Part shown: positions 43,378-51,767 of the stretch, one piece after another
Position numbering within the stretch: the stretch's first letter is position 1
How the letters are laid out: each line of letters begins with the position of its first letter
Assembly: GCA_013375455.1 (NCBI GenBank)
Contig: JABXJT010000027.1
Location: forward strand, 1 to 56,355
DNA: 56,355 nt
DNA from: Candidatus Helarchaeota archaeon
GTDB lineage: Archaea; Asgardarchaeota; Lokiarchaeia; Helarchaeales; HEL-GB-A
Reading direction: 5' to 3'
Notes under the pieces: model-generated
The model's database searches: none
The model's input: the letters and a program-made list of their open reading frames with translations, nothing else
What the model was told of the DNA's origin: nothing
Program-made: the position numbers and the translations under genes

Positions 43378-44484
43378 GTGTTTGATCGACCTAAAAGGAT
43401 TCTCTCGCTTGCTCGGAAAGAAATTGAATCATTATTGAAAGACAAGCAAGCTCTACTCATCATTTTCTTATTACCCACCCTAGTTCTTTTTGCAATTGGG
43501 TTGGGCACTGGTGGTGGGAGTGCGCATGCCACGATTGGAATCGTGGATCTTGATACAACGAGCGGTTCTGCGGGTCCGGGGGTCAATCTTTCAGTAGAAT
43601 TTATAAATACGCTGGATGAGATTCCAAATACAGATATAATAATTTTTAGTGGGATTGCTGAAGCCAATGAATCTCTTTTTTATGGGGAAATTGATGGATT
43701 TATTGTCATACCTGATTTATTTGAGCAAAGTCTTTCTTCACCAGACCTTAACCGAACTGTTGTCATTGAACTCTATTTAGATGACACGAATTTTGGAGGC
43801 GCGGGTGCGGTTATTGGAAAAGTGGAATTAGCCATTCTCAACTTCAAATATGAAATGGGTTACATCCGAGATGAAGTTTTATATGTTCCCACCTTCCAGT
43901 TCTCTTCGGATTCATCGCTGTACAGGGCAGCTCCCTTTGTCTTCTGCATCACAATTTTAGGGTCGACAATGATGACCGCCGCCCAAAGTATAGTAGGAGA
44001 TGTTCCATTACGGCGCATGCTCTTGACACCTGCACGCAAGACTGAAGTATTACTTGCGAAATTAATGGCTTACTCTTTAATCGTTTTCTTCCAAATCCAG
44101 ATTCTCTTGGGCCTTGCATGGGGTGTTTTTGGAGTACCTCTTCGATGTGGATATGGTCCAATTTTAATCCTCCTTTTCTTAATCGGATTTTCCGGGATCA
44201 CCTTAGGGCTATTGATATCCGTATTAAGCACGTCCCGCCTTCAAGCGAGCCAATACTTCCTTTTGACCTTCATCATAATGTTAGTACTCACCTGGTTCGG
44301 AGGACTGGTATTTATAAGGGATGCTATCCCGCTCTATCGAGGTCAACAAGCATTTGGAATCATGGCATACAAAGGTTTTTCCTTGTTAGAAGCGGGAATA
44401 GACGTAATGGTAATTTTCTTATTTGGGTTCATCTCATATTTATTAGCCCACATTGTTTTTCATTTCAAAAAATCGGTTATTTAA
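43378..44484 (+). CDS. ABC-2 type permease
   Basis: This 368-aa protein has the ABC-2 exporter layout: a cytosolic N-terminus with RKEIESLLKDKQALLII, TM1, then a large outside domain (about 45-175). Five further spans follow, with the conserved GDVPLRRMLLTPARKTEVLLAKLMAYSL loop region. This resembles YhhJ/CcmB-like lipid or drug exporters. The start is GTG 43378 with GGTG upstream. The neighbouring divergent ATPase would complete the transporter. Confidence 0.88.
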   Translation: MFDRPKRILSLARKEIESLLKDKQALLIIFLLPTLVLFAIGLGTGGGSAHATIGIVDLDTTSGSAGPGVNLSVEFINTLDEIPNTDIIIFSGIAEANESLFYGEIDGFIVIPDLFEQSLSSPDLNRTVVIELYLDDTNFGGAGAVIGKVELAILNFKYEMGYIRDEVLYVPTFQFSSDSSLYRAAPFVFCITILGSTMMTAAQSIVGDVPLRRMLLTPARKTEVLLAKLMAYSLIVFFQIQILLGLAWGVFGVPLRCGYGPILILLFLIGFSGITLGLLISVLSTSRLQASQYFLLTFIIMLVLTWFGGLVFIRDAIPLYRGQQAFGIMAYKGFSLLEAGIDVMVIFLFGFISYLLAHIVFHFKKSVI

Positions 44485-44554
44485 ATAAACAAATTTATTT
44501 GAATAAGGGTATTATTATGTAGTGAGACCTGTAGATTTTGGCAAAGGAATGAAA

Positions 44555-45268
44555 ATGGCAGCAAAGACTGAATTTATACGGAAAATCAGTTATTTAAGAA
44601 CGCTTGAAGGTGAATTCAGTCGACTTCTTTCACGTGGGGAAAATAAAAAAGCCGCAGAAACAATAGCTCAGGTCATCGAGGGTTACAACAAAATAGGGGC
44701 GAGACAAAATGCAAAGCGGCTCCTAACGCAATATGGGGATTTTATCGCCCAATTTAACATACAATTAAGCGTAGTAGATAAAAAATACCCCATTGATGAG
44801 GAACGGGCTGATCCTGAGAAGGTCTTGCGCTTTATTGAAGCACTTGAGAAGAAAGTGCGGAGACGACTCCTTCAAGGTAAAACCGATCAGGCAATTTCCG
44901 ATTTAAAATTCATTATATCCAAATTACGAGAACTTCATCATCACGAAAAAGCGGATTTGCTTGAAACAACTTTGAATCAATTTATCATAGAATTATCGGG
45001 GACTAAGATCGAAGCAGTACCTGTAGCCCCTAAACCTCCCACAATTCAGCCCATTCATTTACCAAATCTCACTAAAAAGCCTTCAGCACCCCCACCAAGT
45101 GTTCCTACACTGCCACCTATTCCGAGAGTAGTACCAAATGTACCGCCGCCACCAATCCCGACAACCAAATCGACAAGCACTATTAAAGATCTTCCTCTTT
45201 CTGAGGAAGAAGAAGTCCTAAAAAAGCTGTTTGACATTAAAGATCTTCTTTCTAGAAAATCTAAGTAA
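44555..45268 (+). CDS. Helical protein with Pro-rich region
   Basis: This 237-aa protein starts at ATG 44555 (MAAKTEFIRK), with AGGA six bases upstream; the GTG at 44522 and ATG at 44549 are alternatives. Residues about 1-135 form helical hairpins (LLSRGENKKAAETIAQVI, LLQGKTDQAISDLKFIISKL), perhaps TPR-like. A Pro-rich linker (about 155-205) and a helix (LSEEEEVLKKLFDIKDLLSRKSK) follow. It is a possible adaptor for the nearby GTPase (inference). Confidence 0.72.
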   Translation: MAAKTEFIRKISYLRTLEGEFSRLLSRGENKKAAETIAQVIEGYNKIGARQNAKRLLTQYGDFIAQFNIQLSVVDKKYPIDEERADPEKVLRFIEALEKKVRRRLLQGKTDQAISDLKFIISKLRELHHHEKADLLETTLNQFIIELSGTKIEAVPVAPKPPTIQPIHLPNLTKKPSAPPPSVPTLPPIPRVVPNVPPPPIPTTKSTSTIKDLPLSEEEEVLKKLFDIKDLLSRKSK

Positions 45269-45302
45269 ATAAATTGGAAAAATAGAAAAGGAAAAAAAAG
45301 AA

Positions 45303-46091
45303 TTAAAGGTCTTTAAGAAGTTTAGCGATTTTCTTGAGTGCCTCTTCGAGTTTGGTTACCCTTTCTTCTAGCTTTGAGATTAATTCTGCATTTCTAGAAT
45401 CGTTTGTTGGACTGAGAGATGTTTCTTGAACTGTTGCAGTAACGGCTGGTGCAGGAGCTAGGATTGCTGGTTCCTTAACGGGAACTGCAGCTTCTACTGG
45501 AGGTGCTTCCGCAGCTTCCTTGGTAGTTTCTGGAATATCAAAGCCTTCCTTCATGAGGAGTATTCGACATAGATCCATGAATAAAAAGGGAATATTGTCA
45601 CCCGTTTTTGCGGAGGTTTCAATATAGGGGATGTCAAATTTTAATCTATTAGAAAGGAACTGTGCGAATTTAAGCCCTTCTTTTTCAGATACAGCTCGCC
45701 CGGGCAGATCGTTCTTGTTACCTATCAAATAAAATCCTTTTATCGTACCACCGGCATTTTTTGCGGCCTCAAGAATCCAATCTTTCAGTTTATCCATGCT
45801 TTCCTTGCGAGTTAAGTCAAAAACTAGGAGAACGCCTTGGCAACCTCCATAAAATGAAGCTCTTACTTCTTTAAACGCCTGTTGCCCTGCTAAATCCCAT
45901 ATTTGAAAAATGCTCTTAATCCTTTCTTCTTTAGCATCGGTTATTTCGACTGTTTGAGATGCAAAATCCGCACCAATGGTCTTTAAATATTCACCCGTAA
46001 AGCCCTTACCCATGTACTTTTGCCGTATGCTTGTTTTCCCGACAGCGCCTTCCCCAATCAATACCAATTTAAAACGAAATCTAACTGACAT
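45303..46091 (-). CDS. Rab-like small GTPase with C-terminal coiled coil
   Basis: In this 262-aa protein, P-loop GEGAVGKTS (residues 13-21), switch I KTIGADF, G3 WDLAGQQ (catalytic Gln kept), G4 GNKND and G5 ETSAKTG form a complete G domain. An Ala/Pro-rich linker leads to a C-terminal heptad helix (LEERVTKLEEALKKIAKLL, about 238-260) in place of the lipidated tail of Rabs. The helix could recruit it to a coiled-coil partner such as the gene just upstream at 46873. The start is ATG 46091 after AAGGGA. Confidence 0.93.
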   Translation of the reverse strand: MSVRFRFKLVLIGEGAVGKTSIRQKYMGKGFTGEYLKTIGADFASQTVEITDAKEERIKSIFQIWDLAGQQAFKEVRASFYGGCQGVLLVFDLTRKESMDKLKDWILEAAKNAGGTIKGFYLIGNKNDLPGRAVSEKEGLKFAQFLSNRLKFDIPYIETSAKTGDNIPFLFMDLCRILLMKEGFDIPETTKEAAEAPPVEAAVPVKEPAILAPAPAVTATVQETSLSPTNDSRNAELISKLEERVTKLEEALKKIAKLLKDL

Positions 46092-46114
46092 AAAAATCCC
46101 TTCTAATCTGTTTC

Positions 46115-46873
46115 TTACCCATTCTCACCAATTATATCTTCTTCCTCTTCAATATTTAAAAGCTTAGCAAATTTCTCGAGTTTTATCTCAAGTCTTGCAG
46201 CTTTATCTTCGAAAAATTTGGCTCTTTGACTGTCTTTTTGCATTGGTGCCATCTGTCCCTGTAGTTCGTTAATTTTAGATTCGCGTTCAGTGAGTTGTTC
46301 GTTGAGGCTCATAATTTCACTATCAAGTTCTAAAACCTTCTGTTGGAACGATTGTCCTACTTGCATTTGAGTTTCTTCATATTTTTTTTGCCGCTCAGCC
46401 ATCTGTTCATTCAATTCTTTTAACCGAATTTCAAGCTTTTCACTAAGTTGGGAAACTCCGAGTTTACTCTCTTTATCAGTCGCTTTAAAATCTGAAATCA
46501 ATTGACCCTTCTGGGTAAGCTCTGTTTCTTTCGCTATAACATCCGTTTTTAATGTTGAGATCGAGCTGTTCAACTCCCGGAGTTTATCTTCAAAATTAGC
46601 CTTTAGATTGGATATTAAGTTGGTTTTTTGTCGTAATTGGGAGTTGAGGTCCTCATTGGTATTTAAAAGGTCATTCCAGGATTCGTTCCATGCGGTTACA
46701 AAATCTTGGACAACTGGGTGAAGATTTTCCCAAAGGGGGCGAAGAATGGCGTCTATTTCTTTATGAATTGGATTCACTTTTTCTAAATCTAAAATTGGCG
46801 GGATCTCGCTTCCATCGATCTTCCGCTCATACTTCTTTAACTCTTTGACTTTCGATAATGGCTTTCTTCCCAT
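46115..46873 (-). CDS. Coiled-coil protein upstream of the Rab-like GTPase
   Basis: This 252-aa protein starts at ATG 46873 with GTGATAACG upstream; an earlier GTG at 46882 is less likely. A helical N-terminal domain (residues about 20-70, LRPLWENLHPVVQDFVTAWN) precedes about 170 residues of heptads (LREL..SSISTLK, SIMSLNEQLTERE-type). It ends 23 bases from the GTPase gene, so co-transcription is likely, which makes it a candidate effector or scaffold (inference). Confidence 0.78.
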   Translation of the reverse strand: MGRKPLSKVKELKKYERKIDGSEIPPILDLEKVNPIHKEIDAILRPLWENLHPVVQDFVTAWNESWNDLLNTNEDLNSQLRQKTNLISNLKANFEDKLRELNSSISTLKTDVIAKETELTQKGQLISDFKATDKESKLGVSQLSEKLEIRLKELNEQMAERQKKYEETQMQVGQSFQQKVLELDSEIMSLNEQLTERESKINELQGQMAPMQKDSQRAKFFEDKAARLEIKLEKFAKLLNIEEEEDIIGENG

Positions 46874-46988
46874 CGTTATCACGTCATTTTTAAATTAATT
46901 ACAGTTCGCCGAAAGTTCTAATAAGTATATGTATTTTTGCTCCATTCTATATATATAATTTTAATTTCGAATTTAAGAGATGAAAAAA

Positions 46989-48650
46989 TTATGAGGGGGT
47001 AGCCGTGTTCATTGAAAACCGGGAATGATACAAAAAAAGGTCAATCATATCAATTTCAATTTTAGGTTCAACATGGTGAACCTTGAGCGTCATCTCGGTG
47101 ATGGTTTTCAAGGTGTGATTGAGAAGGCTCTTGGTATCCTTGTTGCTGAAGATGCGGATGCTTTCGCCCCGTTGAAGCACGAATGAAATATCATCTAGTT
47201 TCTCAAGGAGTGGTATGACCTTCGGATCGAAAACTTCAAGAGTAATTTCTAAAGCATAGCCTTTTCCTGGGAGGCGCGCTTTTAGTTCAGTGGGAGATCC
47301 ATAATCGATGAATCCCTTATCCTTCATAAAAATAGCAATTTTATCACAATATTCGGCTTCGTTGGGAAAGTGTGTAACGACAACGAGTGAAATACCATAT
47401 TGCTTATTGATAGAATCGAGATAGTCCCATAATTCATGACGCCGAACTGGATCAAGTCCGGAAGTCGGCTCATCGAGGAATAAAATCTTAGGGTAATGAA
47501 TGAGAGCAATTGCAATAGAAGCGCGCCGTTGTTCCCCTCCAGATAATTCATTTACTGGGGTGTTAGCTTTCGTGATGATGCCTAAGTCCCGAAGGGCCTG
47601 TTTCCCTCGGCGAATTAATTCTTCGGGATTGATTCCATACTGCTGACCAAAATATAGGATGTTCTCAAGAGGGGTGAATTCGAGGTACATTCGGCTGAGA
47701 TCTTGTGGCACATAACCAATTCGTGGGGAAACTTCGCGTTTATTTTGGGAGTCAATGCCACAGATATTAATGGAACCCTTGTTATATGAAATATCTCCGA
47801 GAATAGCTTTCAAGGTAGTGGATTTACCTGAACCACTTTCACCCACAATGCCTAAAATTTCACCATCTCTAATTTTAAAAGAGGCATTTTGAATTACGAA
47901 CTTTTTCTTGCGGCCATAGGCGACGCTGAGCCCTTTCACGTCTAAAATGTAATTATATTGAATCGCTTCTCGAAGTTTATGAGTGATTTTAAATAATATT
48001 TTTTCTGCTTTTACATCCTCCCGGTAAAAACGACGTATGGGTATGAGAGATTTTCCCCCGACTGATACCGCAAGATGCGCGAGATCACGATTCCCAGCCT
48101 TTCCGTTCAGTACTTCCATAACAAAAAATTGACGCAGGCGAAAATTGGAGAAAAATCTACGACTTGAAAAGACCACTCCTTTTCCATAAAAATATTCACC
48201 TGTATCTGCCCATCTCCCTCGAATAAATGCCGTAATCTTGGCATTTTTCAATGCCATTGTGAGCCAAGATATCGCTTGCCCCATCCACTGTCCATCGAAA
48301 AACCATAGGGTTCTTAAATTTTTTCGGAGCGTGTTTTTTAATACAATCATATTAGCGCTAATGTCTTCTCTTATTGACCTTAATCCTCCTATTGTAAGTA
48401 CTAAGTTGGGAGGTAAGGGGTCGGTTCCAATACTGCCATTCGTTACAAGGAGTGCTAAAAAATTACGGCGGAAACTAGTTTTAACGTCAACGATTACACC
48501 TGAACCTCTGAAGTGTTTTCGAGAAAGCGGTGCTATTCCCTCAATTTCTGCCAATAGAATTTTATCTTCTCGTTTTTTAGCCCATTTAATGGCATTTTTG
48601 ATTTCTTCTCCTCCAAAAACTACTTTTTCAACGAAATCCTGAGTTGCCAA
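46989..48650 (-). CDS. ABC-transporter ATP-binding protein with long N-terminal extension
   Basis: In this 553-aa protein the ATPase domain (about 235-450) has Walker A GESGSGKST, Q-loop YVPQDLS, signature LSGGEQRR, Walker B ILFLDEPT and H-loop VVVTHF. A C-terminal extension resembles that of the ATPase at 42206. The first roughly 230 residues (GGEEIKNAIKWAKKREDKIL, then FYGKGVVFSSRRFFSNFRL) are not a typical ABC part and I do not recognise them. The start is TTG 48650 with GGAG 11 bases upstream. It could serve the same exporter or be a regulator. Confidence 0.88.
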   Translation of the reverse strand: MATQDFVEKVVFGGEEIKNAIKWAKKREDKILLAEIEGIAPLSRKHFRGSGVIVDVKTSFRRNFLALLVTNGSIGTDPLPPNLVLTIGGLRSIREDISANMIVLKNTLRKNLRTLWFFDGQWMGQAISWLTMALKNAKITAFIRGRWADTGEYFYGKGVVFSSRRFFSNFRLRQFFVMEVLNGKAGNRDLAHLAVSVGGKSLIPIRRFYREDVKAEKILFKITHKLREAIQYNYILDVKGLSVAYGRKKKFVIQNASFKIRDGEILGIVGESGSGKSTTLKAILGDISYNKGSINICGIDSQNKREVSPRIGYVPQDLSRMYLEFTPLENILYFGQQYGINPEELIRRGKQALRDLGIITKANTPVNELSGGEQRRASIAIALIHYPKILFLDEPTSGLDPVRRHELWDYLDSINKQYGISLVVVTHFPNEAEYCDKIAIFMKDKGFIDYGSPTELKARLPGKGYALEITLEVFDPKVIPLLEKLDDISFVLQRGESIRIFSNKDTKSLLNHTLKTITEMTLKVHHVEPKIEIDMIDLFLYHSRFSMNTATPS

Positions 48651-48673
48651 TATTCAAATAGCTCCAATAATCT

Positions 48674-50389
48674 TTATCGTGCCTTTTGTAGGAGATAATT
48701 AGAGATTTGTTTTATATCTTCCACGCCTCGTGCTCGCGTATTTATATTTGTACCGTGAACACGATCAAGTGCTTTCTTCGCTTGAATATCGATACCTTGA
48801 ATCTCTTTGGTCGGTAGATGCTCTATAATGGGGTCAAAACGGGAAACATTAATTGCTGCGCGAAATCCTCCGATGCCTTGAACCTGACCTTGCCAATGTT
48901 CAACATAAGTTTCGATCTCTTCAATCCGTTGCGAATAGACATACCAATTAAACAATGCTTTAAACCGTTTTCTATCCTTAGTTCTCTTTAAAACATCTAG
49001 GATTCGCTCCACTCGAATGGAATGAGTACGAAGAAGAATATCAATCTTTTCTTTTAGTTCTGATACTTCTGGACTTTGAGGTGCACCCTCAGATAGCTTT
49101 ACTTTCCAAACTTTTTCAGCCATTTTTTGAATTAGGGGGATGTGTTTTTTGTTTTCTTCTAAGCGTTGTCGGCGTTGGGCTTCTAGGCGTTCTTTTTGCT
49201 CTGGAGGTAAAGTAGGCTCTGATGTTTGGGAATCGGAAGGAACGGACGGAGCTGATGTAGTGGACGGAGTTTCAGTAGCAGTATCCACGGGGTTTGCGAG
49301 TTCTGGAGGTACTTGACTGGCAGATTGAGGCGCTAACCCTAGGCTTTGTTGTACTTGAACGTAATTCATTTGACTCAATCTATAAAGTTGGTCAAGATCC
49401 TCAATTTCATTGAGGCGGTCACCTATAATCCCCCGAAGCGAGGGAGGAATTTGGGCAAGGATTCCCGCACGGAGATCAAGCCCTTCATCATATCTCTGAG
49501 GAGCAGGGGTTTCTATCCCTAATTTAGACTGGAGTTCTGGTAAATCTAATTGACTTAATTCTACTAATTCATTAGTACCTTCTAGTTCTCGAAGTTTTGG
49601 CTCTATTTGACCACGCACGCTTTCAGGGATATTAAACAGGATGCCGGTGATAATATCTTCTTTATAACTATCTGCAGGGGCGGATGTTGTTCCTGCAGTA
49701 ACTTTTGCTTGAAGCTGGGAGGTAATTTTGGATTCGTCTGATGTGGAACGGATAATGGATTCAATTTCAGAATTAGGGATTGTGCCAGCCTCAAGAAAGC
49801 CAAATATCTGGTTGAGTGTATCTACGGAGAGTGAGAACAGTTTTTCAGAACTCACATCAATCAAATTTTGAATAACAGGGATGATATCCGCTTTGATCGA
49901 ATCTTGTGAGAATGAGGGTTCCGGGGATCTCCGTGCAAATAGTTGTTCCGGCGTGGTAACTGGAGTCCTAGTAGATACATCTGGGATGTCAATGGGAGTT
50001 TGGGGTTGTGGTGTAGTTTTTGGGATGTCCATGGGGGTTTGGGGTTGTGGTGTAGTTTTTTGGATGTCTATAGGTGTTTGGGGTTGTGGCGTAGTTCTTG
50101 GGATGTCCCTAGGGGATTGGGGTTGTAGCGTAGTTCTTGGGATGTCCCTAGGGGATTGGGTTTGTAGCGTATTTGTGATGGCTTGTAAAATGGCATTTGA
50201 AGTTACATTATGAGAAATTATATCCCTTAACTTGTCTATTGAAATGCTTTTTGTTCGTATGACACTAAATAGTACATTTAACAGTTCAAGACTCAATTTA
50301 TAGAGAATATCTTCATCCAATAACAACTCTTTATTGATGGTGGAAATGATATCCGCTTTTGCTGATTTGCTATAGGCGTCTTTGTCCAT
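48674..50389 (-). CDS. Internally duplicated helical protein with TPQPQTP repeat linker
   Basis: This 571-aa protein starts at ATG 50389 after AGGTG. An N-terminal helical module (residues 10-70, KADIISTINKELLLDEDILY) is duplicated at about 168-235 (KADIIPVIQNLIDVSSEKLF). A second pair of related modules follows at about 250-350 (SVRGQIEPKLRELEGTNELV and SLRGIIGDRLNEIEDLDQLY). Between the first two lies a linker of five 13-residue repeats. The C-terminal 170 residues are helical (RIEEIETYVEHWQG). No enzymatic motif is present. It is likely a scaffold; the family is not recognised. Confidence 0.78.
   Translation of the reverse strand: MDKDAYSKSAKADIISTINKELLLDEDILYKLSLELLNVLFSVIRTKSISIDKLRDIISHNVTSNAILQAITNTLQTQSPRDIPRTTLQPQSPRDIPRTTPQPQTPIDIQKTTPQPQTPMDIPKTTPQPQTPIDIPDVSTRTPVTTPEQLFARRSPEPSFSQDSIKADIIPVIQNLIDVSSEKLFSLSVDTLNQIFGFLEAGTIPNSEIESIIRSTSDESKITSQLQAKVTAGTTSAPADSYKEDIITGILFNIPESVRGQIEPKLRELEGTNELVELSQLDLPELQSKLGIETPAPQRYDEGLDLRAGILAQIPPSLRGIIGDRLNEIEDLDQLYRLSQMNYVQVQQSLGLAPQSASQVPPELANPVDTATETPSTTSAPSVPSDSQTSEPTLPPEQKERLEAQRRQRLEENKKHIPLIQKMAEKVWKVKLSEGAPQSPEVSELKEKIDILLRTHSIRVERILDVLKRTKDRKRFKALFNWYVYSQRIEEIETYVEHWQGQVQGIGGFRAAINVSRFDPIIEHLPTKEIQGIDIQAKKALDRVHGTNINTRARGVEDIKQISNYLLQKAR
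49983..50177 (-). repeat. 39-base tandem repeat coding for the TPQPQTP linker
   Basis: Five near-identical 39-base units (period exactly 39: 49983, 50022, 50061, 50100, 50139) each contain the GGATGTC core on the plus strand. They encode 13-residue units TTPQPQTPIDIPK with variants. The two units at the right end resemble each other most, suggesting recent unit duplication. Confidence 0.9.
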
Positions 50390-50553
50390 TCAGTGCACAC
50401 CTGGAATTAAAAGTTTCATTTTCTCTGAAATTGGAGTGAGTTTATATGATGAATGTTCATGCTAATTTATCGTTCAAAACTTTTAAAATCTAATTTACTT
50501 TCACTAAAATAATTACAGTCTAATTAAAAGTATAATTCTTCAAGTTGATGAGC

Positions 50554-51108
50554 ATGCCAAAGCGCCCTTGGAGTTCCTATCACAACATAAAAGGAAAGCC
50601 CTATGTAAAGCGGTGGAAAAAAACAAAAAAAGGAAGACGCGAGTATGTACATGGCGTGCCCGACTCTAAAATACGAATATTTACAATGGGTACGAATAAA
50701 GATTACGATTATCACGTTTTTCTCATATCGGACAGTAACGCTCAAATCAGTCATCTTGCATTGGAGGCAGCACGTGTCGCAGCTAACCGCCATCTTCGGA
50801 ATGAAGTAGGAATAGAAAATTATTTTCTCAGAATTCTAGTTTATCCACACCACGTCGTCCGAGAACATCGGATGATGGCATTTGCAGGAGCCGATAGGCT
50901 TCAAGACGGCATGAGGAAAGCATTCGGTAAGCCCTTTGCTACGGCAGCAAGAGTAAGACGGGATCAAAAACTAATGTCAGTGAAAGTAGATAAGAAAGAT
51001 CTTCCATTTGCAAAACACGCGTTCCAAGTAGCGAAAATGAAATTCCCCCCGCACTGTCACCTAGAAACTATTAAGTTAAGAGAGGAAGAAACCACCACGC
51101 CCGAATAA
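50554..51108 (+). CDS. rpl10e: Large ribosomal subunit protein uL16 (L10e)
   Basis: This 184-aa protein matches archaeal/eukaryotic L10e: the KRPWSSYHNIKGKPYVKR start, then NQYRFLR-like FLRILVYPHHVVREHRMMAFAGADR, GMRKAFGKPFATAARV and KHAFQVAKMKFP. It sits at the tRNA A-site of the large subunit. The start is probably ATG 50554 (MPKRPW); an ATG two codons earlier and a TTG are possible. It is divergent from the repeat protein and has no ribosomal-operon neighbours. Confidence 0.97.
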   Translation: MPKRPWSSYHNIKGKPYVKRWKKTKKGRREYVHGVPDSKIRIFTMGTNKDYDYHVFLISDSNAQISHLALEAARVAANRHLRNEVGIENYFLRILVYPHHVVREHRMMAFAGADRLQDGMRKAFGKPFATAARVRRDQKLMSVKVDKKDLPFAKHAFQVAKMKFPPHCHLETIKLREEETTTPE

Positions 51109-51127
51109 GCGTTGCCAATTTCACAGT

Positions 51128-51712
51128 TCATTTAAAAGTTCCATACTTTTGATAGTGTCTTTGAACTGGTTGAGGGAAGAAATAGAACTGTATTTGGGCA
51201 ATTGGCGTTCCATGGTGAAAAATGAGTGTTATTGGAGAGATATTTTTAATCTCTAAAACTAATTTTTGCATTTGCATGGGGTTTATAATTGAGGCGGTTT
51301 GGATGATTAGTCCTAATCGTCCGATGCTTGATTTGCCTAGCACGTGCCCAGAAACATGCCGATTAAAATGAATTTCCTCCAAAACTTCTAGTAGCATGAA
51401 CTGATCCTTATGTATTATTAATTTCCCGTCCAGATCTTTGACCAGATCGTACCTATGAGTGTATTTATCCAAAAACTCCTTAATTGAATGTTGATTAGAA
51501 TCAAAGTAAGGTACATCTTTGTCTTTGAATTCCCAAAGATAGCGCCCAACACAAATATCCAAGGAAACTGATGAAACGTTTTCGGGTTTAAGGGGGTTGA
51601 TTTGTAAAAATCGATTATGATCCGGACAACAATCACATGAATTGTTTAATAAATAGTGAATGCCTTCACCGCTTACAAGGTAGCCAGCATTTTCAACTGG
51701 AGCTTTTTCCAA
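51128..51712 (-). CDS. dCTP deaminase / dUTPase-family protein
   Basis: This 194-aa protein has the Dcd motif HVLGKSSIGRLGLII (the Ser and Arg of the active site) and a LVLEIKN strand holding the catalytic Glu. GTPIAQIQFYFF fits the trimer's nucleotide pocket. The family's usual DPG-F/W-G segment before the Glu reads INPMQMQ, an unusual change, so activity may be altered. The N-terminal CDCC pair is also atypical. The start is TTG 51712 with GAGAGG eight bases upstream. It would feed dTTP synthesis by making dUTP or dUMP. Confidence 0.85.
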   Translation of the reverse strand: MEKAPVENAGYLVSGEGIHYLLNNSCDCCPDHNRFLQINPLKPENVSSVSLDICVGRYLWEFKDKDVPYFDSNQHSIKEFLDKYTHRYDLVKDLDGKLIIHKDQFMLLEVLEEIHFNRHVSGHVLGKSSIGRLGLIIQTASIINPMQMQKLVLEIKNISPITLIFHHGTPIAQIQFYFFPQPVQRHYQKYGTFK

Positions 51713-51767
51713 GATTTAAGCCTCTCATTTTAAACAAGATTTTCGATTAAAAAGATAAAGAAAAAAT

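Noticed and set aside
49983..50177. CRISPR array
   Set aside because: Units are contiguous with no unique spacers and lie within a coding frame.
49881..50213. Plus-strand frames across the 39-bp repeats
   Set aside because: Repetitive Gly/Trp/Met translation, antisense to a coherent 571-residue protein.
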